From: Lactobacillales bacterium
GTDB taxonomy: Bacteria > Bacillota_I > Bacilli_A > RF39 > UBA660
DNA length: 64,000 nt
Reading direction: 5' to 3'
NCBI GenBank assembly: GCA_015059545.1
Contig: SVAG01000005.1
Location: 1-64,000, forward strand
A model generated the notes under the pieces. That model was not told the DNA's origin. It saw only the letters and a list, made by a program, of their open reading frames with translations, and searched no databases. Positions 28,038-39,100 of this stretch are shown piece by piece (the stretch's first letter is position 1; each line of letters starts with the position of its first letter). The translations under genes and the position numbers were made by a program.

Positions 28038-29222
28038 TTATTCAATAATGTCAGAAATGTTTCCTGAACCAACAGTTCTACCACCTTCACGGATTGAGAA
28101 TTTAGTTCCGTTTTCAATAGCGATTGGAGCTATTAATTCAACTGTCATTTCAACGTTATCTCCTGGCATAACCATTTCAACACCTGCTGGTAATTCAATA
28201 ACACCAGTTACGTCTGTAGTTCTGAAATAGAATTGTGGACGATAGTTGCTGAAGAATGGAGTATGTCTTCCACCTTCTTCTTTGCTTAGTACATAAACTT
28301 GAGCTTTGAATTTAGTGTGTGGAGTAACTGAACCTGGTTTAGCTAATACTTGACCACGTTCTACATCTTCTCTTGAGATACCACGTAATAAGATACCAGC
28401 GTTATCTCCTGCTTGAGCGAAGTCTAATTGTTTACGGAACATTTCGATTCCTGTAACAACTGATTTTTGAGTATCTTTGATACCAACGATTTCAACTTCA
28501 TCATTAAGTTTTAATTGTCCTCTTTCAACACGACCTGTAACAACAGTTCCACGTCCTGTGATTGTGAATACATCTTCGATTGGCATTAAGAATGGTTTAT
28601 CGAAGTCATGTTCTGGAGTTTCTATCCATGAATCAACTGCATCCATAAGTTCTTCAATTTTAGCTGTCCAAGCAGCATCTCCTTCTAGAGCTTTTAAAGC
28701 TGATCCTCTGATAACTGGAGTATTGTCTCCATCGAATCCATATTCGCTTAATAATTCACGAATTTCCATTTCAACAAGGTCTAATAATTCTTCATCATCA
28801 ACCATGTCACATTTGTTCATGAATACAACCATACGAGGTACACCAACTTGACGTGATAATAAGATATGTTCACGAGTTTGTGCCATAGGTCCGTCAGTTG
28901 CAGCTATAACTAAGATAGCTCCATCCATTTGTGCAGCACCTGTAATCATGTTTTTAACATAGTCAGCATGCCCTGGACAGTCTACGTGTGCGTAGTGTCT
29001 ATTGTCTGTACTATATTCAACGTGTGCAGTGTTGATTGTGATTCCACGTTCTCTTTCTTCTGGTGCTTTATCGATATTTGCGAAGTCTACTGCTTCATTT
29101 CCATTTTTACCAGCTAATACTGCAGTAATAGCAGCAGTAGTAGTAGTTTTACCATGATCTACGTGTCCAATTGTCCCAATATTAACATGTTCTTTTGAAC
29201 GATCATATTTTGCTTTTGCCAT
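28038..29222 (-). CDS. tuf: translation elongation factor Tu
   Basis: EF-Tu delivers aminoacyl-tRNA to the ribosome. The 394-residue protein has all G-domain motifs: GHVDHGKTT (about 18-26), the switch-1 [21 protein letters not shown] and NKCDMVDD. The domain 2/3 segments [14 protein letters not shown] and [21 protein letters not shown] follow. The codon use is visibly less AT-extreme than in neighbours, as expected for a highly expressed gene. It has its own promoter at 29257-29285 although it follows fusA. Confidence 0.99.
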   Translation of the reverse strand: MAKAKYDRSKEHVNIGTIGHVDHGKTTTTAAITAVLAGKNGNEAVDFANIDKAPEERERGITINTAHVEYSTDNRHYAHVDCPGHADYVKNMITGAAQMDGAILVIAATDGPMAQTREHILLSRQVGVPRMVVFMNKCDMVDDEELLDLVEMEIRELLSEYGFDGDNTPVIRGSALKALEGDAAWTAKIEELMDAVDSWIETPEHDFDKPFLMPIEDVFTITGRGTVVTGRVERGQLKLNDEVEIVGIKDTQKSVVTGIEMFRKQLDFAQAGDNAGILLRGISREDVERGQVLAKPGSVTPHTKFKAQVYVLSKEEGGRHTPFFSNYRPQFYFRTTDVTGVIELPAGVEMVMPGDNVEMTVELIAPIAIENGTKFSIREGGRTVGSGNISDIIE

Positions 29223-29256
29223 ATTTTTCTCCTCCTCTTATATTACATACAAATAT

Positions 29257-29285
29257 ATTTTATATTATTGGCATAAAAATTTCAA
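29257..29285 (-). promoter_or_regulatory. tuf promoter
   Basis: TTGAAA, 17 bases, TAAAAT on the minus strand between fusA and tuf, followed by an AGGAGGAG site before the tuf ATG. Confidence 0.65.
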
Positions 29286-29304
29286 GTGTTTTTAATTATT
29301 TTAA

Positions 29305-31377
29305 TTAATTTGATCCATTTTTCTTAATAATATCTTCTTGGATATTTTTAGGAACTTCTTCATAATGATCAAATACCATTGTAAAGTTTCCTCTACCTTG
29401 TGTATTACTTCTTAATGAAGTAACATAACCGAACATTTCAGCAAGTGGTACCATTGCATCAATTGCAAGTGCATTTCCTCTTGATTCTTGACCCATTGGT
29501 TTACCTCTTCTTGAAGTTATATCACCCATTACATTTCCTAGATATTCATCTGGTACAATTACTTGTACTTTCATGATTGGTTCTAAGATAACAGGTTTAC
29601 ATTTATTTTTAGCTTCTTTTAAAGCCATAGATGCAGCAATTTTGAATGCCATTTCAGATGAGTCAACATCGTGGTAAGAACCATCAAATAATGTTGCTTT
29701 AACATCTATCATTGGGAATCCTGCTAAAATACCAGTTTGCATTGCATCTTGAAGTCCTTTATCAGTTACTGGGATGTATTCTCTTGGAACTACCCCACCA
29801 ACAACTGCATCAACGAATTCATATCCTTTATCAGTATTTGGTTCAAATTTAACCCATACATGTCCGTATTGTCCACGTCCACCAGATTGTTTGATATATT
29901 TACCTTCACATTCTCCAGCTTGTGTAATTGTTTCACGATATGAAACTTGTGGTTGACCAACGTTTGCATCTACGTTAAATTCTCTTCTCATTCTATCTAC
30001 GATGATATCCAAGTGTAATTCACCCATACCAGCGATAATAGTTTGACCAGTTTCATGATTAGTTGAAGCTCTGAATGTTGGATCTTCTTCAGCTAATTTT
30101 TGAAGTGCTATTCCCATTTTGTCTTGATCTGCTTTTGATTTTGGTTCAACAGTAAGTTCAATAACTGGTTCTGGGAATTCCATTGATTCTAGAATACATG
30201 CATGTTTTTCATCACATAATGTATCTCCTGTTGTAGTATCTTTAAATCCTACAGCAGCAGCTATATCTCCAGTAAATACTTCACTAATTTCATTTCTATT
30301 ATTAGCATGCATTTGAAGTATTCTCCCTAATCTTTCTTTTTTATCTTTAGTAGCATTTAATACATATGATCCACTTGATAAATGTCCTGAATAAACTCTA
30401 AAGAATGTTAATCTTCCAACGAATGGATCTGTCATAACTTTAAATGCTAATGCACTAAATGGTTCTGAATCAGATGGATGTCTTTCAATTTCATTTCCAT
30501 TCATATCAGTTCCTTTAATAGCTTCGATATCAGTTGGTGCAGGTAAATAATCTAACACTGCATCAAGTAATAATTTAACACCTTTATTTCCATATGCTGT
30601 TCCACACATTACTGGGAAGAATTCAGCAGCAAGTGTTCCTTTACGGATACAAGCTTTAATTTCTTCAATTGTTAATTCTTCTCCTTCAAGGTATTTTTCC
30701 ATTGTTGCTTCATCAAATTCAACAACAGCTTCTATTAAATCATTACGTTTTTCTTCAACTATTGCTTTTAAATCTTCTGGTATTTCAATTTCAGCTGGTT
30801 CTTCTTCAGCTTTTCCATCATATTTATAAGCTTTCATTGTAAGAAGATCAATTATACCTTCAAATTCATCTGCTGTTCCAATTGGCCATTCAATTGGTTT
30901 TGCATTTACACCTAATCTATCTTTAATAGTCTTTAAAGTATAAACAAAATCTGCACCTAATTTATCCATTTTATTAGCAAAGATAATACGAGGTACTTTA
31001 AATTCTGATGCTTGTCTCCAAACAGTTTCAGTTTGAGGTTCAACACCAGCTTGTGCATCTAATAGTGCTACTGCACCATCAAGTACACGAAGTGATCTAG
31101 ATACTTCTACTGTAAAGTCTACGTGACCTGGAGTATCGATTATATTTAATCTATGACCTTTCCAGTATGCAGTAGTTGCAGCTGAAGTAATAGTTATACC
31201 ACGTTCTTGTTCTTGTGCCATCCAGTCCATTTGAGAAGCACCATCATGAGTTTCTCCTATTTTATGGATTTTTCCTGTATGGAATAAGATTCTTTCAGTA
31301 GTTGTTGTTTTTCCAGCATCTATATGTGCCATGATACCGAAATTACGTGTTTTTTCTAAACTATATTCACGAGCCAT
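29305..31377 (-). CDS. fusA: translation elongation factor G
   Basis: EF-G drives ribosomal translocation with GTP. The 690-residue protein has the normal five-domain length. G motifs are [13 protein letters not shown] (17-29), [18 protein letters not shown] and NKMDKLGAD. The later segments [26 protein letters not shown] and [13 protein letters not shown] are also present. It lies 21 bases after rpsG in the rpsL-rpsG-fusA string and has no promoter of its own that I can see. Confidence 0.99.
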   Translation of the reverse strand: MAREYSLEKTRNFGIMAHIDAGKTTTTERILFHTGKIHKIGETHDGASQMDWMAQEQERGITITSAATTAYWKGHRLNIIDTPGHVDFTVEVSRSLRVLDGAVALLDAQAGVEPQTETVWRQASEFKVPRIIFANKMDKLGADFVYTLKTIKDRLGVNAKPIEWPIGTADEFEGIIDLLTMKAYKYDGKAEEEPAEIEIPEDLKAIVEEKRNDLIEAVVEFDEATMEKYLEGEELTIEEIKACIRKGTLAAEFFPVMCGTAYGNKGVKLLLDAVLDYLPAPTDIEAIKGTDMNGNEIERHPSDSEPFSALAFKVMTDPFVGRLTFFRVYSGHLSSGSYVLNATKDKKERLGRILQMHANNRNEISEVFTGDIAAAVGFKDTTTGDTLCDEKHACILESMEFPEPVIELTVEPKSKADQDKMGIALQKLAEEDPTFRASTNHETGQTIIAGMGELHLDIIVDRMRREFNVDANVGQPQVSYRETITQAGECEGKYIKQSGGRGQYGHVWVKFEPNTDKGYEFVDAVVGGVVPREYIPVTDKGLQDAMQTGILAGFPMIDVKATLFDGSYHDVDSSEMAFKIAASMALKEAKNKCKPVILEPIMKVQVIVPDEYLGNVMGDITSRRGKPMGQESRGNALAIDAMVPLAEMFGYVTSLRSNTQGRGNFTMVFDHYEEVPKNIQEDIIKKNGSN

Positions 31378-31398
31378 ACTCTAATTTCCTTTCTTATC

Positions 31399-31866
31399 TT
31401 ACCATCTATAATGAGCAAATGCTTTATTAGCTTCTGCCATTCTATGTGTATCTTCACGTTTTTTAACTGCAGCACCAGTTCCTTCTGCTGCATCCATAAT
31501 TTCATTAGCTAAGTTTTCAGCCATTGTATGTCCACCACGTAAGCGAGCATATTGAACTAACCAACGAAGAGCTAATGCTTGACTTCTATCTCCTCTAACT
31601 TCGATAGGTACTTGATAGTTTGCCCCACCTACACGACGAGATTTAACTTCTAAAGCTGGTTTAATGTTTTCCATAGCAGCTTCAAAAACTTCCATAGGTT
31701 CTTTACCAGTCTTTTCTTTAATCATATCAAATGCTTGATATAATATTTTTTGAGCTGTACCTTTTTTTCCATCTAACATAATTTGGTTAATTAATTTTGT
31801 AATTAATTTTGAATTATATATTGGATCAGCTAATACATCTCTTTTAACTGCACGTCTTTTACGCAT
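31399..31866 (-). CDS. rpsG: 30S ribosomal protein S7
   Basis: S7 starts assembly of the 30S head and binds 16S rRNA and the E-site tRNA. The 155-residue protein has the family start [19 protein letters not shown] and the segments [18 protein letters not shown] and [14 protein letters not shown], ending [13 protein letters not shown]. The length is normal. It follows rpsL by 20 bases in the str operon. The stop directly after YRW uses TAA and its Trp is TGG. Confidence 0.99.
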   Translation of the reverse strand: MRKRRAVKRDVLADPIYNSKLITKLINQIMLDGKKGTAQKILYQAFDMIKEKTGKEPMEVFEAAMENIKPALEVKSRRVGGANYQVPIEVRGDRSQALALRWLVQYARLRGGHTMAENLANEIMDAAEGTGAAVKKREDTHRMAEANKAFAHYRW

Positions 31867-31886
31867 AAGTTATCTCCTTTCTATAA

Positions 31887-32303
31887 TTATTTAGTTTTTG
31901 GTTTTTTAGTTCCATATTTAGAACGTCCTTGACGTCTTTTTTCAATACCAGCAGTATCTAATGTACCACGAACGATGTGATAACGAACACCGATTAAGTC
32001 TTTAACACGTCCTCCACGTATTAAAACAACACTATGTTCTTGTAAGTTATGTCCTTCTCCACCGATATAAGCAGTTACTTCCATACCATTACTTAAACGA
32101 ACACGAGCATATTTTCTTAACGCTGAGTTTGGTTTCTTTGGTGTCATAGTACCAACACGAGTACATACTCCACGTTTTTGTGGTGAATTTTGGCTAGTAG
32201 TTCTTTTCTTTCTACTGTTGTATCCAATTCCTAAAACTGGAGCTTTACTTTTTCTAACTTTGTCAGTTCTACGTTTTCTTACTAATTGGTTAATAGTTGT
32301 CAT
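31887..32303 (-). CDS. rpsL: 30S ribosomal protein S12
   Basis: S12 sits at the decoding centre. The 138-residue protein shows [22 protein letters not shown] and [26 protein letters not shown], followed by GVRYHIVRG. The lysines linked with streptomycin sensitivity are kept. The usual proline of KDLPGVRYH, however, is isoleucine (ATC codon), a position where substitutions affect streptomycin response in E. coli. It is the first gene of the rpsL-rpsG-fusA unit behind the promoter at 32396-32424. Confidence 0.99.
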   Translation of the reverse strand: MTTINQLVRKRRTDKVRKSKAPVLGIGYNSRKKRTTSQNSPQKRGVCTRVGTMTPKKPNSALRKYARVRLSNGMEVTAYIGGEGHNLQEHSVVLIRGGRVKDLIGVRYHIVRGTLDTAGIEKRRQGRSKYGTKKPKTK

Positions 32304-32395
32304 ATTATCCTCCTTTCATTCCACACTTCCAGGTGTTTCATTTTATGCCATAATTAATGATTTACCTAAGTAAACCTTTTAATCCATGCAAAAAT

Positions 32396-32424
32396 AATAT
32401 ACCATTTTATTATATTAAAGTCAA
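32396..32424 (-). promoter_or_regulatory. str operon (rpsL) promoter
   Basis: TTGACT, 17 bases, TATATT on the minus strand, giving a leader of about 85 bases. The leader contains a small ACACCTGGAAGTGT hairpin at about 32322-32336 just before the AGGAGG site; its role is unknown. Confidence 0.8.
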
Positions 32425-32461
32425 TGTATTTTATACTAAAATATACACATTTTTACATAAA

Positions 32462-32483
32462 AAAAGTAGATTACTCTACTTTT
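32462..32483 (-). terminator. terminator of the acidic membrane protein gene
   Basis: AAAAGTAGA and TCTACTTTT form a 9-bp stem with a 4-base loop and T-run on the minus strand, at the stop codon of the upstream gene. Confidence 0.8.
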
Positions 32484-34132
32484 TAATATTCATTTACTAA
32501 ACTACTTGTTGCATTTGTTGAAGTTGTTGAACTTGCATATTGACTAATTTTTGTTATAAATGATACAAGTGTTTCATTTTTCATTAAATTTGTTTTAATT
32601 GTATTCAAATCTGTTTCAGTTAATGAATCAGCTTTAACACTATTTGTTACATTTGGTAAACTTAATTTATCTTTAAATTCAGCTTTTGAATTTCCACTTA
32701 CTGTTACTTCAATCATTCCCATTAAACTTACTGATGCTGATATTTTAGCTTCATATGAACCATCTTTGTTTTCTTTTATCATTTCAACTACTACATCTCC
32801 ACTTATTGAAGCACCACCAGCAGTTAAAGTATAATTATAAGTTGTTTTTTTACCTTTTTCTTTTTTAAGAACTTCTAATTTAACAGTATCTTCATCACTA
32901 GTTGCTTCTAATACAAATTTAGTATCTGATATTGTTGCACTCATTAATTCTTCATCATCTGCAACTACTTTAAATTCATCTTTTGATTTACCTTTGTAAT
33001 ATGAAATAATTCCAGTTTCTTCATCTTCATCTTCGATAACTAATTCATATCCTACAGCATCTGCTTTAAATCCTTTTGTATAAACTACAAATGATAAAAC
33101 ATCTTCTGTTTCTAAATCACCAGATTCAATTTCTTCAGTTAATTCATCTATTGTTTCTTCCATTGATTCTTTGATTTCATCTTTATCTGTTCCTGATAAA
33201 GTAGCTAATGCTTCAATATATTTTGAATCTTTAACTAATTGACTAAATGCTTTTTTAGCTAATTTTTTTGCTTTTGTTTCTGATAAAGCATATGTAACTT
33301 TTGTTGTTTTTACATTTTTACCATCTACTTTAATAGTAGCTTTTGATTTTTTAAAATTATCTTCATCTAAATTATTTATAAATGCATCTTTTGTTTTAGA
33401 TAAAACATATTTAACATCATCTACATCAACTGTAGTTTGTTCAAAATATGAATTATAATCTTCCATTGGAACTTCAATATATTTATCGAATAAATCTTTT
33501 AATTCAAAATACATTTTTTCATTTTTAGCATATGCACCTGCATTAACTAATGATTTATTATCATATAATGCTCCAACAACCATTAACATTTGTTTATTTT
33601 TTTGATCATACCCTATTTCAGTTTCTAATTTAATTTTATTAATTTCTTCAATAAGACCTTTTGTATTAGAATCTAATAAACTATCATCAACTTTAATATT
33701 TAGTTTTAAGTCATTAGATAATACCATTGGTTTATTTACTTCTGTTTTAAATCTATCATCAATATATTTTTCTACTTCTTTATAGCTTTTATTTATTGAA
33801 TTAACAAACATTTTCTTAGGATTAGATAAGTTTGTATAAGCAAAATATAAGATTGCAGCTAATGCAACTATAATTATTGCAATTACTATAAATGGTCCTT
33901 TATTTCCTTTCTTTTTAGTTGGGATAAACTCATATCCGTCTGTTTCATTTGAAACAGGTTGTGTTGTTACTTCTTCAGTAACAACTTCTTCTACAGGTGT
34001 TTCAGTAACATCTGCAGTTTCTACTTCTTGTACTACTTCTTCTACAACTTCTTCAGTTGCTTGTGATGCAGTAACTTCTTCTGTTACAGTTTCTTCAACT
34101 GCTTCTGAATTGTTTAATTCATCTTTATTCAT
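32483..34132 (-). CDS. single-pass membrane protein with acidic cytoplasmic tail, unknown
   Basis: The start is placed at MNKDELNNSE, preceded by AGGAGTG. The ~549-residue protein begins with about 75 residues very rich in Glu, Val and Thr in repeats of the EEVVEEVVQEVET kind. A basic KKKGNKGPF stop and one membrane helix (about 84-104) follow. The remaining 440 residues are predicted outside and resemble repeated beta-rich lipoprotein-like folds, with YDNKSLVNAGAYAKNEKMYFELKDLF and YKGKSKDEF segments. No catalytic motif is visible and I do not recognise the family. It lies directly downstream of oapA but has its own promoter at 34153-34180. Confidence 0.6.
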   Translation of the reverse strand: MNKDELNNSEAVEETVTEEVTASQATEEVVEEVVQEVETADVTETPVEEVVTEEVTTQPVSNETDGYEFIPTKKKGNKGPFIVIAIIIVALAAILYFAYTNLSNPKKMFVNSINKSYKEVEKYIDDRFKTEVNKPMVLSNDLKLNIKVDDSLLDSNTKGLIEEINKIKLETEIGYDQKNKQMLMVVGALYDNKSLVNAGAYAKNEKMYFELKDLFDKYIEVPMEDYNSYFEQTTVDVDDVKYVLSKTKDAFINNLDEDNFKKSKATIKVDGKNVKTTKVTYALSETKAKKLAKKAFSQLVKDSKYIEALATLSGTDKDEIKESMEETIDELTEEIESGDLETEDVLSFVVYTKGFKADAVGYELVIEDEDEETGIISYYKGKSKDEFKVVADDEELMSATISDTKFVLEATSDEDTVKLEVLKKEKGKKTTYNYTLTAGGASISGDVVVEMIKENKDGSYEAKISASVSLMGMIEVTVSGNSKAEFKDKLSLPNVTNSVKADSLTETDLNTIKTNLMKNETLVSFITKISQYASSTTSTNATSSLVNEY

Positions 34133-34152
34133 TTTCACCACTCCTAACAATA

Positions 34153-34180
34153 ATTATATCATTATATATTTATTAGTCAA
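34153..34180 (-). promoter_or_regulatory. promoter of the acidic membrane protein gene
   Basis: TTGACT, 16 bases, TATAAT on the minus strand, about 20 bases before the start codon. Confidence 0.7.
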
Positions 34181-34203
34181 TAAAATTATAAATTGATTTA
34201 CAT

Positions 34204-34797
34204 TTATTTAACCTTATAAAATAAATTTATAAACTTTGAAAATTTATATAAAATTATATTTGCCTTATTAATAGCAAAACTTTTACATATTGCTTTTGCT
34301 CCTATAGTAATTGAAGCTATTGTAGCTGTTACAAATAAAGAAATATATAAATTATCAACATTAATTACATTAGATAAAGAATCAGCTATAATGACACCTA
34401 TTGATCCTGATATAACTCCACATATATCACCAAATACGTCATTACAAAAAGATGACACTTTATCAGCATTTTTCTTTAATTTTACTGCTACTTTAGCACA
34501 TTCAACTTTTCTTGAGGCCATCGAATGAAATGGTACTTCATCAGAAGCAGTTACAGCAACTCCAACCATATCAAATATAACACCTAATGTAATGACTGCT
34601 ATAAGAATAATTACTCCAAAAACTAAATTTACATTTGGAATTAGTGTTTCAGATATAATTGCAAATGTTAAAGCTACTATAAATGCTATTAATACAATTT
34701 TGATTATCCAAAACTTATCTATTTTTTCTTTATGTTTTAATTCTTTTCTTCTTGTTTGAATTTTTAAATTTAATAATTCTAATTTTCCTTTTCTCAA
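34204..34797 (-). CDS. oapA: OLE-associated membrane protein OapA
   Basis: OapA is the membrane protein that binds OLE RNA and brings the ribonucleoprotein to the inner membrane; it has been linked with magnesium homeostasis. The gene starts 13 bases downstream of the OLE U-run. I choose the TTG start (MRKGKLEL) because AGGTGAT lies 5-6 bases before it; an in-frame GTG three codons upstream overlaps that site. The ~197-residue protein has helices near 28-50, 55-80, 125-148 and 150-170. A conserved-looking block lies between the helix pairs: DMVGVAVTASDEVPFHSMASRKVECA, then KNADKVSSFCNDVFGDICGVISG. This block also recalls the membrane domain of CNNM/DUF21 magnesium transporters. The identification rests on length, topology and the RNA next to it. 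Confidence 0.82.
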   Translation of the reverse strand: MRKGKLELLNLKIQTRRKELKHKEKIDKFWIIKIVLIAFIVALTFAIISETLIPNVNLVFGVIILIAVITLGVIFDMVGVAVTASDEVPFHSMASRKVECAKVAVKLKKNADKVSSFCNDVFGDICGVISGSIGVIIADSLSNVINVDNLYISLFVTATIASITIGAKAICKSFAINKANIILYKFSKFINLFYKVK

Positions 34798-34810
34798 TTT
34801 AATCACCTAA

Positions 34811-35402
34811 AAAAAAATATGATGGCATTCAGATTGGTAAACTTTGCGCCTTAGGTCAAGTAGAATTTCTCTAGTTTCTACAGCCCGTTACCAGACTTGC
34901 GGTTCCCCTTTAAAGAAACTAATATACCGTTTCCAAATATATGACTTGATTGCCACTTAGTACGCACCGCAATCCCAATCTAAAATACACTCTAGAAGAT
35001 TTCCTCACCATCTATTTACTATTAATTCTCTTTTGCAAGCATAGTTTCAAAGTGCAATAATTATGTATCTTTTGGCCAAAGATAAAAATCTGATCACTAA
35101 TCCCCCATACTCACTCAAGACAAGCTACGCTACTCGTAAGTTTCCCCACATAGTAGGTTTAATCCTAAGTCGTCACAAGTCCGTCAACGGTTGCATTTGT
35201 GTATAGGCTCATAACAAGTTTAGGTCTCCACGGATACTGGGTCAATGACGTATGCCATTACGGTTGCCCAATACCCTACCTTCCAGCACTCACCCCAAAC
35301 TGGGCGTAAGAAGCAAGCACCAAAAGTTTCATCGATGTGCTCTTTAGTGGATTTTTAGCCCCACCTTCATAGTAAATTTAATGACTAGAATAATGTGCCA
35401 TC
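34811..35402 (-). ncRNA. ole: OLE RNA (ornate, large, extremophilic)
   Basis: A ~590-base stretch with no reading frame has clearly higher G+C than the surrounding genes. It begins 7 bases after a -10 box and ends in a run of nine T residues. Its two ends pair: GATGGCA at 35402-35396 with TGCCATC at 34827-34821 (minus strand), so the whole RNA is closed by a terminal helix. It has many short purine-rich internal segments (for example GGGGAACCGCAAG, GCGGTGCGTACTAAG, CCGTTGACGGACTTG). The size, the closed shape, the dedicated promoter and the OapA-like gene just downstream fit OLE RNA, an abundant membrane-associated RNA of some Bacilli and Clostridia. I did not align it to the Rfam model. tmRNA and RNase P were considered and do not fit. 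Confidence 0.85.
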
Positions 35403-35408
35403 TTCATA

Positions 35409-35437
35409 ATTATATCAAATTGTTTTTTAGATTTCAA
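35409..35437 (-). promoter_or_regulatory. OLE RNA promoter
   Basis: TTGAAA, 17 bases, TATAAT on the minus strand. The expected start point, about 7 bases past the -10, is the G of the 5' strand of the closing helix. Confidence 0.85.
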
Positions 35438-35453
35438 TTTATTATATGAAAAA

Positions 35454-35472
35454 AAGGACTAATTTAGTCCTT
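35454..35472 (-). terminator. rpoC terminator
   Basis: AAGGACTAA and TTAGTCCTT form a near-continuous palindrome at the rpoC stop codon, followed by a T-run on the minus strand. Confidence 0.8.
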
Positions 35473-38400
35473 AATCCATTAATTCACTTTCTAATACAGC
35501 AAGTGGTTCTTCATCTTGAACATTTTCTAATTTATAATTGTTTGTTTGATATCTTTTAGCTCCAGTACCTGCTGGAATTAATTTACCAATTATAACATTT
35601 TCTTTTAATCCATTTAAGTAATCTACTCTTCCATGAATAGCAGCATCTGTAAGAATTCTTGTAGTTTCTTGGAATGATGCAGCTGATAAGAATGAATCTG
35701 TTTCAAGTGAAGCTTTTGTAATACCTAGAAGTACTGGTCTACCAGTTGCTGGTGTTTTTCCTTCTAAGATTAATTCTGTATTTTTATTTGTAAATTCATT
35801 TATATTAACCATAGTTCCTGGTAAGAAGTATGAATCTCCTGAATTTACTATTTTAATTTTAGAAATCATACGTTTAGCCATTACTTCAATGTGTTTATCA
35901 GAAATATCAACACCTTGAGAACGATAAACTTTTTGAATTTCTTTTACGATATATTGTTGAACTGTAATTGGATCTGTAACAACTAATAATTCTTTTGGAC
36001 TAATTGCCCCATGAGTTAAACGTTGTCCAGCTTTTACTTCTTCACCTTTACTTACAGCAAGTTTAGCACCATAATTTGAAGTGTGTTCTTTAACTTCAAC
36101 ATCATTTTTAACTGAAATAATAAATTTACCATTTGATTCTTCAATTTCAGTAACAACACCATTAATTTCAGATATTGTTGCTTTACCTTTTGGATTACGT
36201 GCTTCGAATAACTCTTGAACACGTGGAAGCCCTTGAGTAATATCGTCTCCGGCAACCCCACCTGAGTTTATTGTACGCATTGTAAGTTGGGTACCTGGTT
36301 CACCGATTGATTGAGCAGCCATAATACCAACAGCTTCCCCTATTTCAACGATATGACCAGTTGCTAGGTTACGTCCATAACAATGTTTACAAACACCATG
36401 TTCACCTTTACAAGTTAAAATTGTTCTAATTGATACTTTAGTAATACCTGCTTTTATAATCTTATCTGCTAATTGTTCAGTAATATATACGTTTTTATCT
36501 ACTATAACTTCTTTAGTTTCAGGATTAATTACTTTTTTATTAGTATATCTTCCTAAAATACGTTCACGAAGTGGTTCAATCATAGTACCATCAGTATTTA
36601 TTAATGATTCTACTACAACACCATTTTCAGTACCACAATCTTCTTCTTTAACAATAATGTCTTGTGCTACATCAACAAGTCTTCTTGTTAAGTAACCAGC
36701 ATCTGCTGTTTTAAGAGCTGTATCAACGAAACCTTTTCTGATACCATGTGTACCTGTAAAGAACTCTGACACACTTGCTCCATCAATGAATGAAGATTTG
36801 ATTGGAATTTCATCTGGTTCACCTGTTGGTTTTGCCATAAGTCCACGCATACCAGCCATTTGGTTGTAGTTACTCATATTCCCACGAGCACCAGAATCAA
36901 TCATGATTGAAATTGGATTTTCTTTGTGTTCTTTAATAATATCAGCTAGTTCATCAGCAACTTTACTTGTTGCTTCAGTCCATGTAGTAACAACATTTTC
37001 ATATCTTTCACGATCAGTAATTAAACCACGTTTGAATTGTTTATTAATTTGAGCAACTTTATCTGATGCATCTTTTAATATTTCTGGTTTCTTACTTGAT
37101 GGAATAATATCTCCTATACCTATTGAAATACCTGATAAAGTAGATTCTTTAAATCCTAAATCTTTCATTTTATCAAGCATAATAGATGTTTCTGTTGTTT
37201 GATATCTTTTATATATTTGAGCTATTAATTTAGTTAAAACTTTTTTACCAAATGGTTTAACTAAATCCATTTTTTCTATTTCTTCTTTAATATTTTTTCC
37301 TTTTTCGATGAAATATTTATTTGGAGTAATTCCTTCAATATTTTCATCTGTTCCTTCATTTATATATTGGAAGGTATCTGGGAAAATTTCATTAAATTTA
37401 AGTTTACCTACTGTTGTAACTAAATATTTATCTCTTTGATCATCAGTAAATAATTTGTATTTAAATCCACTAGCTGGAATAGCAATTCTTGTATGTTGAG
37501 AAATTTCTCTTCTTTCATAAGCCATTAAAGCTTCATCTGGATTTCTAAATACTCTACCTTCACCTTCTACTCCAGCTTTTTCAATAGTAATGTAATAGTT
37601 ACCTAAAATCATATCTTGTCCAGGAGTAACTATTGGATTACCATCTGAAGGTTTAAGGATATTGTTAGCACCTAACATTAATACTCTAGCTTCTGCTTGT
37701 GCTTCTTCACTAATTGGAACGTGAACAGCCATTTGGTCTCCATCGAAGTCAGCATTGAATGCTGCACAAACAAGTGGATGAAGTCTAATTGAACGTCCTT
37801 CAATTAATTTTGGTTCGAAAGCTTGAATACCAAGTCTATGTAATGTTGGAGCACGGTTTAACATAACTGGATGTTCTTTAATTTTTTCTTCTACTATATC
37901 CCATACTCTAGCATCTTGATTTTCAATCATTCTTTTAGCTGCTTTAATATTTGATGCTATACCTTTTGTTACTAACCCATTAATAACATGTGGTTTAAAT
38001 AATTCAAGTGCCATTTCTTTTGGAATACCACATTCATACATTTTTAAGTTTGGTCCTACTACGATAACTGAACGTCCTGAGTAGTCAACACGTTTACCAA
38101 GCAGGTTTTGACGGAAACGACCCTGTTTACCTTTTAACATACTTGATAATGATTTAAGTGGTCTATTTCCAGCACCAGTAACGTTTCTTCCACGTCTACC
38201 ATTATCGAATAAAGCATCTACTGCTTCTTGTAACATACGTTTTTCATTTTGAATAATGATACTTGGAGCTCCAAGTTCCATTAATTTCTTTAAACGATTA
38301 TTTCTATTAATAACACGTCTATATAAATCATTTAAATCAGATGTAGCAAATCTACCACCATCTAATTGAATCATTGGTCTAAGTTCAGGTGGAATAACTG

Positions 38401-39100
38401 GAAGTACATCCATAATCATCCATTCTGGTTTATTTCCTGATTCTAAGAATGCATCAAGTACATCTAAACGTTTAATTAAACGTACTCTTTTTTGACTTGA
38501 TGAATCTTTAATTTCATCGATTTCTTTTTTGATTGCTTCTACTTCAGCTTCAATATCTACTTCACTTAAAAGTTCTTTGATAGCTTCAGCACCCATACCT
38601 ACTCTAAAAGTATTTCCATATTTTTCATAATAAGCTCTATATTCTTTATCGCTTATTGTTTGTTTTTTTTCTAAAGGTGCAGCACCTGGATCTAAAACAA
38701 CATATGAAACGAAATATAATACTTCTTCTAATTCTCTAGGAGACATATCAAGTACTAATCCCATACGTGATGGAATACCTTTAAAGAACCAGATATGAGA
38801 GACTGGTGTTGCAAGTTCAATGTGTCCCATACGTTCACGACGTACTTTAGCTCTTGTTACTTCAACACCACATCTATCACATACTACGTTTTTATATCTT
38901 AATCTTTTATATTTACCACAAGCACATTCATAGTCCTTAGTTGGCCCGAATATTTTTTCACAATATAATCCGTCTCTTTCTGGTTTTAAAGTACGATAGT
39001 TTATAGTTTCAGCTTTTTTTACTTCACCATATGACCAGTCTCTTATTTTTTCAGGAGAGGCAATAGCAATTTTTAACCCTTCAAAGTTATTAACATCCAT
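35471..39100 (-). CDS. rpoC: RNA polymerase beta' subunit
   Basis: The 1209-residue subunit holds the catalytic Mg site [12 protein letters not shown] (about 451-462). The N-terminal zinc-binding [22 protein letters not shown], the rudder/bridge region SGARGN and the C-terminal zinc ligands [13 protein letters not shown] are also present. The bridge-helix/trigger-loop region includes TANAGYLTRR-type [17 protein letters not shown]. The length is normal for Bacilli. The ATG overlaps the rpoB stop by one base (TAATG), so translation is coupled. Confidence 0.99.
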   Translation of the reverse strand: MDVNNFEGLKIAIASPEKIRDWSYGEVKKAETINYRTLKPERDGLYCEKIFGPTKDYECACGKYKRLRYKNVVCDRCGVEVTRAKVRRERMGHIELATPVSHIWFFKGIPSRMGLVLDMSPRELEEVLYFVSYVVLDPGAAPLEKKQTISDKEYRAYYEKYGNTFRVGMGAEAIKELLSEVDIEAEVEAIKKEIDEIKDSSSQKRVRLIKRLDVLDAFLESGNKPEWMIMDVLPVIPPELRPMIQLDGGRFATSDLNDLYRRVINRNNRLKKLMELGAPSIIIQNEKRMLQEAVDALFDNGRRGRNVTGAGNRPLKSLSSMLKGKQGRFRQNLLGKRVDYSGRSVIVVGPNLKMYECGIPKEMALELFKPHVINGLVTKGIASNIKAAKRMIENQDARVWDIVEEKIKEHPVMLNRAPTLHRLGIQAFEPKLIEGRSIRLHPLVCAAFNADFDGDQMAVHVPISEEAQAEARVLMLGANNILKPSDGNPIVTPGQDMILGNYYITIEKAGVEGEGRVFRNPDEALMAYERREISQHTRIAIPASGFKYKLFTDDQRDKYLVTTVGKLKFNEIFPDTFQYINEGTDENIEGITPNKYFIEKGKNIKEEIEKMDLVKPFGKKVLTKLIAQIYKRYQTTETSIMLDKMKDLGFKESTLSGISIGIGDIIPSSKKPEILKDASDKVAQINKQFKRGLITDRERYENVVTTWTEATSKVADELADIIKEHKENPISIMIDSGARGNMSNYNQMAGMRGLMAKPTGEPDEIPIKSSFIDGASVSEFFTGTHGIRKGFVDTALKTADAGYLTRRLVDVAQDIIVKEEDCGTENGVVVESLINTDGTMIEPLRERILGRYTNKKVINPETKEVIVDKNVYITEQLADKIIKAGITKVSIRTILTCKGEHGVCKHCYGRNLATGHIVEIGEAVGIMAAQSIGEPGTQLTMRTINSGGVAGDDITQGLPRVQELFEARNPKGKATISEINGVVTEIEESNGKFIISVKNDVEVKEHTSNYGAKLAVSKGEEVKAGQRLTHGAISPKELLVVTDPITVQQYIVKEIQKVYRSQGVDISDKHIEVMAKRMISKIKIVNSGDSYFLPGTMVNINEFTNKNTELILEGKTPATGRPVLLGITKASLETDSFLSAASFQETTRILTDAAIHGRVDYLNGLKENVIIGKLIPAGTGAKRYQTNNYKLENVQDEEPLAVLESELMD

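Noticed and set aside
34811-35402. tmRNA or RNase P RNA instead of OLE
   Set aside because: There is no tRNA-like acceptor end with a tag frame ending in LAA-stop, and the hallmark RNase P conserved regions are not seen; length is too great for either and the downstream gene fits OapA.
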